Assembly (NCBI RefSeq): GCF_030546935.1
Contig: NZ_JAUOPH010000004.1
Coordinates: 620,001-684,000 of the forward strand
Length of the DNA stretch: 64,000 nucleotides
Reading direction: 5' to 3'
Origin: Marinobacter sp. 2_MG-2023
GTDB taxonomy: Bacteria > Pseudomonadota > Gammaproteobacteria > Pseudomonadales > Oleiphilaceae
Shown: in pieces, positions 19,903 through 28,683 of the stretch
Layout of the letters: each line of letters starts with the position of its first letter
Position numbering within the stretch: the stretch's first letter is position 1
The notes under the pieces: generated by a model
Database searches by the model: none
The model's input: the letters and a program-made list of their open reading frames with translations, nothing else
Told to the model about the DNA's origin: nothing
Program-made: the position numbers and the translations under genes

Positions 19903-21588
19903 TTACAGCAGAAGGGTACGAATGTCCCCCAGCAACTGGCCAAGCAGAGACGTAAACCGCGCCGCATCTGCTCCGTTCACCGCACGGTGATCGTAAGATA
20001 ACGATAACGGCAACATCAGCCTTGGCTGGAATTCACTGCCATCCCACACCGGTTTCATTGCCGCTTTGGAAACACCAAGAATGGCCACTTCCGGCGCGTT
20101 CACAATGGGCGTGAATGCTGTACCACCGATACCACCCAGACTTGTGATGGTAAAGCAGGCACCCTGCATTTCTGCCGGCTTCAGCTTCTTGTCGCGGGCT
20201 TTCTGGGCGAGCTCCGCACTCTCCGCAGCCAGCTCCCAAAGGCCTTTCTTATCCACATCGCGAATAACCGGAACCATCAAACCGTTTGGTGTATCCACAG
20301 CAATACCAATGTGAATGTACTGCTTGCGGATAACCTCTTTGCGCTCCATATCCAACGACACATTAAACTGCGGCAGCTCGGCCAACGCAGTTGCGCAGGC
20401 TTTCAGCAGGAACGGCAAAGGCGTCATCTTCACGCCCTTCTTCTCACCCGCAGCTTTCTGCGACTTACGGAACGCCTCCATATCGGTGATGTCCGCATCT
20501 TCGAACTGGGTCACATGGGGTACGTTCAACCAGCTGCGCTGCATGTTAGCAGCGGTAACTGCCATCATCCGTGACATAGCTTCTTTCTGAATGTCACCAA
20601 ACTGGCTGAAGTCCGGGAGTTTAACGCCCGGAATGCCCGAGCCGGTAGCTACAGAACTTCCTTGCTGCGCCTGTTGCAGCTGGCTCTTAACATAAGCCTG
20701 CACATCATCTTTCAGGATTCGCCCTTTAGGGCCAGCACCCTTGATGCGAGTCAGGTCTGCCCCCAGCTCCCGGGCCAGCTTGCGCACCGCAGGGCCGGCA
20801 TGGACCTTGGCTCCCGGCGAGGGCGGTTCATAAACCGAGCCCTGCGACTGTGGTGCAGGCTCTTTGTCCTGCTCTTTCTCGTCAGCCTTGGCTTCAGGCT
20901 CTTCAGACTTACCGGAATCGGCCTCGGGCGCGTCGTCCTGTTCATCTTGCTCGTCGCCATCGTCGCCAGCAACGGTAAGCTCAAGAAGCTTATCGCCTTC
21001 TGACAGCTTGTCACCCTCGGCCACCAGGACCTTCACGACTTTGCCGCCGAAAGGTGATGGAATTTCCATGGACGCCTTATCCGATTCGACGGTTACCAGG
21101 GCGTCATCTGCCTCGATGGTATCGCCTTCAGACACGTTGATCTCGATAACCGGTACGTTTTCCATTCCATCAAGTGGCGGAACAAGCACAGTCTCCTTCC
21201 TGGAGCCCCCGGATTTCTTCTTGGGTGCCGGCTTGCTCTCCGTCTCATCTTCTTGCTTGCTCTCCGGTTTTTCCTCAGCTTTCGGCTCCGACTCGCCACC
21301 TGAGTCTTCAGTGCCACTGCCCTCTTTACCGGCATCCCCACCGGAATCACCACTGGATTCCATGGTGCCCACAACGTCGCCTTCCTTGACCTTGTCACCC
21401 ACCTTCACGGTGAGCTTGATGATCTTGCCGGCGCCAGGGGATGGCAACTCTACAGAGGCTTTGTCAGTTTCGACGGTCAGAATCGGATCTTCTGCTTCAA
21501 CCGAGTCGCCTTCGCTTACCAAAAGCTCAATAACCTCAACTTCGTCTGCCCCGCCAAGATCCGGGACCTTGATTTCCTGCTCGCTCAT
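19903..21588 (-). CDS. aceF: Pyruvate dehydrogenase E2, dihydrolipoyllysine acetyltransferase
   Basis: This 561-residue core subunit of the pyruvate dehydrogenase complex transfers acetyl groups to CoA. Two lipoyl domains are visible, with lipoylated lysines in ETDKASVELP (near residue 41) and ESDKASMEIP (near residue 160). Each is followed by an acidic, low-complexity linker. A peripheral subunit-binding domain follows (PAVRKLARELGADLTRIKG, then GRILKDDVQAYV), and then the catalytic domain with YDHRAVNGADAARF near the end. E. coli AceF has three lipoyl domains, so this one is shorter. The ATG at 21588 follows GGAGAC; an upstream in-frame start lies inside aceE and is rejected. It follows aceE by 10 bp. 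Confidence 0.95.
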   Translation of the reverse strand: MSEQEIKVPDLGGADEVEVIELLVSEGDSVEAEDPILTVETDKASVELPSPGAGKIIKLTVKVGDKVKEGDVVGTMESSGDSGGDAGKEGSGTEDSGGESEPKAEEKPESKQEDETESKPAPKKKSGGSRKETVLVPPLDGMENVPVIEINVSEGDTIEADDALVTVESDKASMEIPSPFGGKVVKVLVAEGDKLSEGDKLLELTVAGDDGDEQDEQDDAPEADSGKSEEPEAKADEKEQDKEPAPQSQGSVYEPPSPGAKVHAGPAVRKLARELGADLTRIKGAGPKGRILKDDVQAYVKSQLQQAQQGSSVATGSGIPGVKLPDFSQFGDIQKEAMSRMMAVTAANMQRSWLNVPHVTQFEDADITDMEAFRKSQKAAGEKKGVKMTPLPFLLKACATALAELPQFNVSLDMERKEVIRKQYIHIGIAVDTPNGLMVPVIRDVDKKGLWELAAESAELAQKARDKKLKPAEMQGACFTITSLGGIGGTAFTPIVNAPEVAILGVSKAAMKPVWDGSEFQPRLMLPLSLSYDHRAVNGADAARFTSLLGQLLGDIRTLLL

Positions 21589-21598
21589 AGCGGTCTCC

Positions 21599-24268
21599 TT
21601 AGCGGTGCGCCGGGTTCGGTGTATTGCGATCGATTCCGTACTTGCGCATGGCTTCAAGAACCTGCTCGTGCTTGACCTCACCATCTTTCGCCAGAGCAGA
21701 TAATGCCGCTACGGCAACGTGGTAACGATCAACCTCAAAGAAATCACGCAGCTTTTCACGGGTATCACTGCGGCCAAAGCCATCCGTACCCAGAGTCAGG
21801 AAAGTTTTAGGAATAAACGCCCGCAACTGTTCGGAGTGCAGTTTGACGTAGTCGGTAGACGACACCACCGGGCCAGACTGATTTTCCAGGCACTGGGTGA
21901 CATAAGCCTTGCGACCTTTATTATCATCTGGGTGCATCAGATTCCAGCGTTCTACATGCTGGCCGTCACGGGCCAGTTCGTTAAAGCTGGTAACACTCCA
22001 TACATCGGAGCTGACTCCCCAATCATCCTTCAGCAGCTCAGCAGCAGCATTAACTTCGTTCATAATGGCGCCGGAGCCCAACAGCTGAACCCGCAGCTTG
22101 GTTTTACCTTTACCTTTGGCTTCAACCGAGCTGAACTTGTACATGCCTTTTATAATGCCTTCTTCGCACCCCTTAGGCATCGCAGGCTGAACGTAGTTCT
22201 CGTTTTCCATGGTGAGGTAGTAGTAGACGTTTTGGTTGTCTTCATACATTTCCTTCATGCCATGGTGGATGACCACCGCCATTTCGTAGGCATAGGCCGG
22301 GTCGTATGCTTTGCAGTTAGGAATAGTGTTGGCCAGGATATGGCTGTGCCCGTCCTGGTGCTGCAAGCCCTCACCGTTCAGCGTCGTGCGCCCGGCAGTA
22401 CCGCCAATCAGAAAGCCGCGGGCCTGAATATCCCCAGCGGCCCATGCCAGGTCGCCGACACGCTGAAAGCCGAACATAGAGTAAAACGCATAGAAAGGAA
22501 TCAGCGGGAAGTTGTTGGTGCTGTAGGATGTTGCAGCCGCCATCCAGGCCGCCATTGAGCCACCTTCGTTGATGCCCTCCTGCAGAATCTGGCCCTTCTT
22601 GTCTTCCCGGTAATACATGATCTGTTCGCGATCCTGCGGCACATACTTCTGCCCTTCTGAGGTATAGATACCCAGTTGGCGGAACATGCCTTCCATACCG
22701 AAGGTGCGGGCCTCGTCCGGAACAATCGGCACAACCCGCTTACCTACACGCTTGTCTTTGACCAGAGCACTCAGAATGCGCACGAATGCCATAGTGGTCG
22801 AGATTTCACGGTCGTTGGAGCCTTCCAGTACTTGCTTGAAGATATCCAGATCCGGAATCTGCAGCGGCTGGCTGTCTTTACGACGCTTGGGATAGAAGCC
22901 CCCCAGATCCTGCCGGCGCTTCTTCATGTACATCAGTTCCGGGCTATCCGGTGCCGGGCGATAATACGGGACGTCATCCAGCTCTTCGTCTTTTAGCGGA
23001 ATCGCAAAACGATCGCGGAATGATTTCAGGGTTTCTGTGTCCAGTTTTTTCAGTGAGTGAGCCGTGTTGGTGGCTTCACCTGCCGCGCCAAAACCGTAGC
23101 CTTTGATGGTATGAGCGAGGATAACAGTTGGTCGGCCGTTCGCTTCGGTAGCTGCCTTTTTATAGGCCGCGTACACTTTATATGGGTCGTGGCCACCACG
23201 GTTGAGCTTGTTGATATCCTCATCGGTCCAGTTTTCGACCAACTTGGCAAGTTTCGGGTACTTACCAAAGAACTGCTTTCTCGTTGCAGCCGGACCAGCG
23301 TTGGTGAAACTCTGCAATTCGCCGTCGACCACTTCGTCCATGGCACGCTGCATGGTGCCGTCTTCATCTTTCTCGAACAGCGGGTCCCACATACGACCCC
23401 AAACGACTTTGATTACGTTCCAGCCAGCACCGCGGAAAGAGCCTTCCAGCTCCTGGATGATTTTGCCATTACCGCGAACAGGGCCGTCCAGCCGCTGCAG
23501 GTTGCAGTTCACCACGAATACCAGGTTATCGAGTTTTTCCCGACCGGCCTTGGAGATGCAGCCAAGCGTTTCTGGCTCGTCGGTTTCACCGTCACCTACA
23601 AAACACCACACTTTGCGATTTTCCATCTCGACCAGCTCGCGGCTATCGAGGTACTTCATTATATGTGCCTGGTAAATGGCCTGGATCGGTCCGAGCCCCA
23701 TGGACACAGTCGGGAACTGCCAGTAATCCGGCATCAGCCATGGGTGCGGATAGGAAGACAAACCGCCGCCATCGACTTCTTCGCGGTATTTATCCAGCTG
23801 GGACTCTTCAAACCTACCTTCCAGGTACGAGCGGGCATAAATGCCCGGCGCCGCATGGCCCTGGAAATACACCAGATCTGATTCGCGTTTTTCATCGCCG
23901 CCGTGGAAGAAGTAGTTGAAGCCCACGTCGTACAACGTAGCTGCTGATGAAAAAGTGGAAATATGGCCACCCAAATCACCAGGGCGCTTGTTGGCGCGCA
24001 CAACCATGGCCATGGCATTCCAGCGGATCAAAGAACGAATACGGCGCTCCATGAACAAGTCACCCGGCATGCGAGCTTCCTGGGCCAAAGGAATGGTGTT
24101 ACGGAATGGTGTGGTAATGGAATACGGCAGTTCGGTGCCGTCGCGGCTGGCGCGCTCTGACAAGCGCTCCAGAATGTATTTCGCACGGTCTACGCCTTCG
24201 TTTTCGATCAGTGACTCGAGCGCATCAAGCCATTCACCGGTTTCAATGGGATCATCATCCTGGTACAT
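21599..24268 (-). CDS. aceE: Pyruvate dehydrogenase E1 component (homodimeric type)
   Basis: This 889-residue thiamine-diphosphate enzyme decarboxylates pyruvate and reductively acetylates the lipoyl groups of AceF. The ThDP-binding motif runs from GDGETDEPETLG to NCNLQRLDGPV near residues 230-265. Other family segments include GHISTFSSAATLYDVGFNYF and the C-terminal RTFGMEGMFRQLGIY. The length equals E. coli AceE (887). The ATG at 24268 is preceded by GGGGGAGG; a TTG one codon earlier is less likely. No pdhR-like regulator or lpd gene is adjacent. The upstream region is a 641-bp intergenic stretch shared with kamA on the other strand. Confidence 0.96.
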   Translation of the reverse strand: MYQDDDPIETGEWLDALESLIENEGVDRAKYILERLSERASRDGTELPYSITTPFRNTIPLAQEARMPGDLFMERRIRSLIRWNAMAMVVRANKRPGDLGGHISTFSSAATLYDVGFNYFFHGGDEKRESDLVYFQGHAAPGIYARSYLEGRFEESQLDKYREEVDGGGLSSYPHPWLMPDYWQFPTVSMGLGPIQAIYQAHIMKYLDSRELVEMENRKVWCFVGDGETDEPETLGCISKAGREKLDNLVFVVNCNLQRLDGPVRGNGKIIQELEGSFRGAGWNVIKVVWGRMWDPLFEKDEDGTMQRAMDEVVDGELQSFTNAGPAATRKQFFGKYPKLAKLVENWTDEDINKLNRGGHDPYKVYAAYKKAATEANGRPTVILAHTIKGYGFGAAGEATNTAHSLKKLDTETLKSFRDRFAIPLKDEELDDVPYYRPAPDSPELMYMKKRRQDLGGFYPKRRKDSQPLQIPDLDIFKQVLEGSNDREISTTMAFVRILSALVKDKRVGKRVVPIVPDEARTFGMEGMFRQLGIYTSEGQKYVPQDREQIMYYREDKKGQILQEGINEGGSMAAWMAAATSYSTNNFPLIPFYAFYSMFGFQRVGDLAWAAGDIQARGFLIGGTAGRTTLNGEGLQHQDGHSHILANTIPNCKAYDPAYAYEMAVVIHHGMKEMYEDNQNVYYYLTMENENYVQPAMPKGCEEGIIKGMYKFSSVEAKGKGKTKLRVQLLGSGAIMNEVNAAAELLKDDWGVSSDVWSVTSFNELARDGQHVERWNLMHPDDNKGRKAYVTQCLENQSGPVVSSTDYVKLHSEQLRAFIPKTFLTLGTDGFGRSDTREKLRDFFEVDRYHVAVAALSALAKDGEVKHEQVLEAMRKYGIDRNTPNPAHR

Positions 24269-24909
24269 CAAACCTCCCCCTTCACATCAAAAAGTGCGCC
24301 GAGTGCCGCGACCGGCATCCGCGTTAGCGATATCAACGAGCTGCGGAAACACAGCTTCTTTTCTTTGAACAAACTGCCGGACGGTGTTCCGGCCAATGGA
24401 AAGCCTGCATCCGTAAAGCATAGAACAGCTTTTACTGCCCTGCCCCGCAGAATGGCGCGTTTCTGCACAACAAACAGCGGGAGGCAACATTTACTAACGG
24501 CTCCTCGTAGTATTTTTACTACGCATTACCCTAAAAATCTTACAAAACGGTGAAACCACCGGACAAACCACAAAGATAATTACGATTATTTACGTAATAA
24601 TGCCTGTTTTCCGGTACTCAAACAACCAGGCTCCGACCAACGTCTTAGTCCCCAAAACACTGCTCTTTTCATTACCGCGCTAAACGATGAAAACATAAAG
24701 CCGAGCGCCAACAAGACCACAAATACTTAGCAATTTCATAGCGTTAAAATAGATACGCCAAAAACAAAAAAACGAACCTCCCTGTTTTTTAATTAGACCT
24801 GAAACTAAACAGCAATTTATGTATACTCCCCTGCCCATTTTTTGACCACCGGAGCGGCGCTGATTTTGCCCTCCTGACATTTAGTACTTACAACTACAGA
24901 GGGCGAACC
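24269..24909. other. AT-rich divergent intergenic region (aceE / kamA)
   Basis: These 641 bp hold no convincing gene. A short inverted repeat (CGTAGTA, TTTT, TACTACG) at 24506-24523 lies about 240 bp upstream of aceE and could be an operator or hairpin. A TATACT hexamer at 24822-24827 is a possible -10 box for the + strand gene at 24910, with only a poor -35 match (CTGAAA) 17 bases before it. The stretch from about 24540 to 24830 is clearly more AT-rich than the flanking genes. I did not recognise a riboswitch. Confidence 0.5.
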
Positions 24910-26274
24910 ATGAATTCAATCGTCACGTTTCCCAACCGGATTCCCACTGCTGAATTCGAGGAGCGACGCTTCAAGGTTTATACGGACCGACAGCTAGACA
25001 AGATCGAGATCATTCAAAACCTTCCGGAAAAGACCCTGTTTGAGATGAAGGTAGTAGCCAGCGTGCTACCCTTCCGGGTAAACGAATACGTGATCAACGA
25101 GCTGATCAACTGGGACAAGGTGCCCAACGACCCTATCTATCAGTTGGTTTTTCCGCAAAAGGGGATGCTGAAAGACGAGCACTTTGAGCGCATGGCCAGA
25201 ATGCACCGCGAAGGTGCCGAGAAAAAAGAGATCCAGGCCGTCGCCAAAAAAATCCGCGATGAACTGAACCCTCACCCGGCCGGCCAGATGGAAATGAATA
25301 TGCCGGAACTGGAAGGCGAAGTGCTCGACGGCGTGCAACACAAATACCGCGAGACCGTGCTGTTCTTCCCTGCCCAGGGCCAAACCTGCCACTCATACTG
25401 CACTTTCTGTTTCCGCTGGGCGCAGTTCGTGGGCGACAAAGACCTGAAGATGTCCAGCACCGAAGCCGAGAAGCTTCACGGCTACCTGCAGGAGCACACG
25501 GAGGTCACCGATCTGCTGGTTACCGGCGGCGACCCCATGGTAATGAAAACGAAAAGCCTGGTTCAGTATCTTGAGCCTCTGCTGCAGCCAGAGTTTGATC
25601 ACATCCAGACCATCCGCATCGGCACCAAGGCCCTGACCTTCTGGCCATACCGTTTCGTGACGGATAAAGATGCCGACGAACTGATCGACCTGTTCGCCAA
25701 ACTGGTAGACGCAGGCAAGCACGTCGCGATCATGGCCCACTACAATCATTGGCAGGAAATCACCACGGACATCGCTGAAGAGGCCATCCGCCGCATCCGG
25801 GCAACCGGCGCCGAAATCCGTGCGCAAGGCCCGCTGATCAAACATGTAAACGATGACGCAGACGCCTGGGCCAAACTCTGGAAAAAAGAAGTGCAGCTGG
25901 GCATCATCCCTTACTACATGTTTGTGGAGCGCGACACCGGAGCCAAGAACTACTTTGAAGTACCTCTTGCGGAAGCCTTTCACATCTACCGCGAAGCCAT
26001 GAAAAAAGTCAGCGGCCTGGCCCGAACAGCCCGCGGACCCAGCATGAGCGCCGGCCCCGGCAAAGTGGAAATTCAGGGCATCACGGAAGTACACGGCGAG
26101 AAGGTCTTTGTACTGCGCTTCCTGCAAGGCCGCAATCCAGACTGGGTACAGCGTCCGTTCTTTGCCAAATACAGCGAAACTGCCACCTGGCTGCATGAGC
26201 TTGAGCCGGCGTTCGGTGAGGAGAAGTTCTTTTTTGAGGATGAATTTGAAGCGATGAAGAACGGAAATGGCTAA
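24910..26274 (+). CDS. KamA-family radical SAM protein (lysine 2,3-aminomutase-like)
   Basis: This 454-residue radical SAM enzyme resembles lysine 2,3-aminomutase. The 4Fe-4S cluster motif CxxxCxxC is in QTCHSYCTFCFRW, with cysteines at about 160, 164 and 167. The next conserved segment is LLVTGGDPMVMK, where GGDP contacts SAM. A candidate PLP lysine is in SAGPGKVEIQG. It is about 110 residues longer than EpmB, which acts on elongation factor P, with additional N-terminal sequence, so it is not EpmB. Relatives convert lysine to beta-lysine, or glutamate to beta-glutamate, sometimes for osmoprotection. No beta-lysine acetyltransferase gene (ablB) is adjacent. The ribosome site is GAGGG. Substrate unknown. 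Confidence 0.8.
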   Translation: MNSIVTFPNRIPTAEFEERRFKVYTDRQLDKIEIIQNLPEKTLFEMKVVASVLPFRVNEYVINELINWDKVPNDPIYQLVFPQKGMLKDEHFERMARMHREGAEKKEIQAVAKKIRDELNPHPAGQMEMNMPELEGEVLDGVQHKYRETVLFFPAQGQTCHSYCTFCFRWAQFVGDKDLKMSSTEAEKLHGYLQEHTEVTDLLVTGGDPMVMKTKSLVQYLEPLLQPEFDHIQTIRIGTKALTFWPYRFVTDKDADELIDLFAKLVDAGKHVAIMAHYNHWQEITTDIAEEAIRRIRATGAEIRAQGPLIKHVNDDADAWAKLWKKEVQLGIIPYYMFVERDTGAKNYFEVPLAEAFHIYREAMKKVSGLARTARGPSMSAGPGKVEIQGITEVHGEKVFVLRFLQGRNPDWVQRPFFAKYSETATWLHELEPAFGEEKFFFEDEFEAMKNGNG

Positions 26275-26617
26275 GTCCGCCACCTGACTGCGGTATAGCT
26301 TCACAGAAAGGCCGGGGGGGAAGGATTCACCTGGCTTTTTCATTTTCATCCCCCCCCTGCGAGCAGCATTCGAGGCCTGCCATAAAGCGCCTGAACCTGA
26401 ACTAAATAGTTAAAAACAGTGAACTAGTGTTTCATTATATATCCGGCCTTCACTCACCAGACAGGCTAAAGCCAGCGCCCACTTGGGCTCAGCCCCATCT
26501 TCCCGGATTTCCCAAAAAAGCGCTGCAATCCCGACACCCCCATATGGGGGCATGCACCCCAAAAAGCACGTGATAGCTTCATCGACTTCAACATTGGCGG
26601 TTCATAAGGAGTTTTCG
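26275..26617. other. Intergenic region after kamA with G-tract/C-tract inverted repeat
   Basis: A run of seven G (26314-26320) and a run of C (26350-26357) can pair across CTTTTTCATTTTCAT, forming a G-C hairpin after kamA; it may act as a weak terminator. Downstream is an AT-rich patch around 26400-26440 (TTCATTATATATCC) that could hold the promoter of the lipoprotein gene. No gene was recognised here. Confidence 0.4.
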
Positions 26618-28633
26618 GTGAAACTAATAAAACACATGGCTATCGCGGGCGCGCTGTCCTCTTCACTCTTGGTTGTTGGATGTGGTGGGTCGTCAAGTAA
26701 TGACTCATCACAAGCCTCTCCGGCCAACCCACAAACCCCTCCGGCTAGCCTGCTGGACATTTCTGGCACAGCAGAAGCGCCGTCGGGCGCAGTAGCACAT
26801 TACGAAACACAAAGCGCACTTGAACTGGCATTGAACTTTTTCGTGTCGCCGCTTGCTGCCGCAATTACAGGACTTGATCCGATCAGCGGCGCTACGGTTG
26901 AACTTATCAGAGTAGACAATAATGGAGCTCAGGAGGGAGACGTACTGGCAACCACAGTAACCTCTATCACTGGCGACTACACTCTTACGCTGCCTGAGGG
27001 AGTGAACCTCGCAGGCAACCTGGTGGTAAGGATTAACGGCAGTAATGATTCTCTTCGTGCCCAGGTCGTGGAAAAAGACGTGGATATCTCTCCGGTATCC
27101 GAGTTCGTGCTACGCAAATTCGTTAGCCAAGGCGCGGCACTGGATCAGTTGCTTGTAACCGATGTCGTAAAACTTTCTGGCCGAGTGGAAGAGTTTGATA
27201 TCACGCTGGCAAATTCTGTAAACCTGGAGGCAGCGTTTTCAGCCCTGGAAAATGAAATCGGCGATTTCGTCGAAAGCGAAGTAGCCGTTGCAGCATCCAC
27301 CAGTGGCAACGCTGCAGGCATTGCCGGCGACTATCGGAGTTCAGCGTTTTCGTTTGCTCTGCACGACAGCGACAACAACACCTTGGGCACCTACGCCAAC
27401 GACCTCTGGGCCAGCACCTTTACGTTCGCAGATAACGGCAACGGCAACGGCGACGTTACCGTAACGCACCTTAAAGAGGACTCTGCTTATGGCGACTTGT
27501 CGGGCTCCGCGCTGAACCAAAGCAACATCTATTACGAAGCAGAAACCGAGACTGTTAACGAGAGCTTTCCTGCAACCTTGACCGCCAGCGGGATACTATC
27601 GATTACAGGTGAGTTTGAGGAAGATATTGAAGAAGACTACGGCTGGCGCTACCCCGCCGGCATCTACAATCTGCAACAAGTTGCAGATACCGGGTTGTTT
27701 TTCATGGTGTCAAACGAGGGCGCAGTCAGATACGAAACTACCGACACCAACAACGACGGGATCAACGACGCAATCGACCCTGACCTGAAATCAGGTGACG
27801 AAGTCTTCCGCACGCTGGAGATATTCAGCCGGCAACCGACCGCATTTACCAATAGCGACCTGTCCGGGAAGTTCGGCCGGGTGTTTCTGGAGTCCTGGCT
27901 GGCAAGCGACACCATTGAGCTTCAGACCGAAATCAACACACTTACCTTTGATGGTGCGGGTAATTTCGACTATGGCGCCGTCAACGATGGCCACCTTATA
28001 GGCCTGAGCTCATCAGGAACCTCCTATGAATCGATTACAGAAGCCGGCGAACTCAATCAGCCCATGGTAATTACCCCAGACGGTGACATCACCTCAGCCG
28101 GTGGCGAACCATCAGATGGTTTTATCAGTGACACTTTTGACTTCCTGGCGTTCGCCGAAGCCGAAGGCACCAATCAACAAGACGCTCAAACCAGCAAGAC
28201 ACTGCTGGTGAAGCTGCCAACAACGGCGCCAACGGTCACCGACAACAGGTATCGCATGCTGCTGACCTCGATGAAGCTGGGGGCCGGTGCCGAACTACTG
28301 ATGTCATCCAGCAAGTTCAATACCTTCCTCACCATGGGTTCGGAAACAAGCGGCACCATTGACGGAGCATTCTTTGAAGTTCGCAAAACCGGCCTGGGGG
28401 GCGATATCAGCGTCTCCACTGATACCGCTGAAGCCATCGAGGTAGACGTTGCTCTTGGCGGTGCTGACATAAGCACCCTGACGGTTTCGGGTGAGGGCGG
28501 CGGCACAACCACCATGGAAGGCTTCTTCAACGAAAATGCAACCCTCGGCGTGTTTGCACTGAGCTATACAGAAACTGCAAGCAGTGATCCGGATGAGCTG
28601 GGCCTGGTTGTACTGATAAAAACCAGCGACTAA
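26618..28633 (+). CDS. Large lipoprotein of unknown function
   Basis: This 671-residue predicted lipoprotein is not recognised. The chosen GTG start at 26618 lies 6 bases after a perfect AAGGAG and gives a short basic N-terminus, a hydrophobic stretch and lipobox LLVVGC near residue 25, followed by a Ser/Asn-rich linker. Residues about 80-140 (PISGATVELIRV through GDYTLTLPEGV) look like a carboxypeptidase-regulatory or prealbumin-like beta domain. Later segments repeat a pattern of beta strands with Asp/Asn loops (DTNNDGINDAIDPD), which may bind calcium. Membrane anchoring in the envelope is likely. It converges with a LuxR-type gene and shares a bidirectional terminator with it. Function cannot be assigned. 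Confidence 0.7.
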   Translation: MKLIKHMAIAGALSSSLLVVGCGGSSSNDSSQASPANPQTPPASLLDISGTAEAPSGAVAHYETQSALELALNFFVSPLAAAITGLDPISGATVELIRVDNNGAQEGDVLATTVTSITGDYTLTLPEGVNLAGNLVVRINGSNDSLRAQVVEKDVDISPVSEFVLRKFVSQGAALDQLLVTDVVKLSGRVEEFDITLANSVNLEAAFSALENEIGDFVESEVAVAASTSGNAAGIAGDYRSSAFSFALHDSDNNTLGTYANDLWASTFTFADNGNGNGDVTVTHLKEDSAYGDLSGSALNQSNIYYEAETETVNESFPATLTASGILSITGEFEEDIEEDYGWRYPAGIYNLQQVADTGLFFMVSNEGAVRYETTDTNNDGINDAIDPDLKSGDEVFRTLEIFSRQPTAFTNSDLSGKFGRVFLESWLASDTIELQTEINTLTFDGAGNFDYGAVNDGHLIGLSSSGTSYESITEAGELNQPMVITPDGDITSAGGEPSDGFISDTFDFLAFAEAEGTNQQDAQTSKTLLVKLPTTAPTVTDNRYRMLLTSMKLGAGAELLMSSSKFNTFLTMGSETSGTIDGAFFEVRKTGLGGDISVSTDTAEAIEVDVALGGADISTLTVSGEGGGTTTMEGFFNENATLGVFALSYTETASSDPDELGLVVLIKTSD

Positions 28634-28642
28634 CGTCGCTGA

Positions 28643-28683
28643 CGGCATGGAGCTTCTATCACGAAGCTCCATGCCGCTCTTTC
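28643..28683. terminator. Bidirectional terminator between lipoprotein and LuxR genes
   Basis: A perfect 14-bp stem (CGGCATGGAGCTTC / GAAGCTCCATGCCG) with loop TATCAC is followed by CTCTTTCT on the + strand. It serves the convergent genes on both sides, though the minus-strand T-tract is poor. Confidence 0.75.

Noticed and set aside
20864-21703. Serine-rich 279-codon frame on the + strand, antisense to aceF
   Set aside because: The Ser/Pro-rich translation is explained by the acidic linkers of AceF read on the opposite strand; no ribosome site or domain is visible.
24540-24909. Possible lysine riboswitch upstream of the KamA-type gene
   Set aside because: The five-helix core and conserved junction sequences of the lysine riboswitch could not be found.
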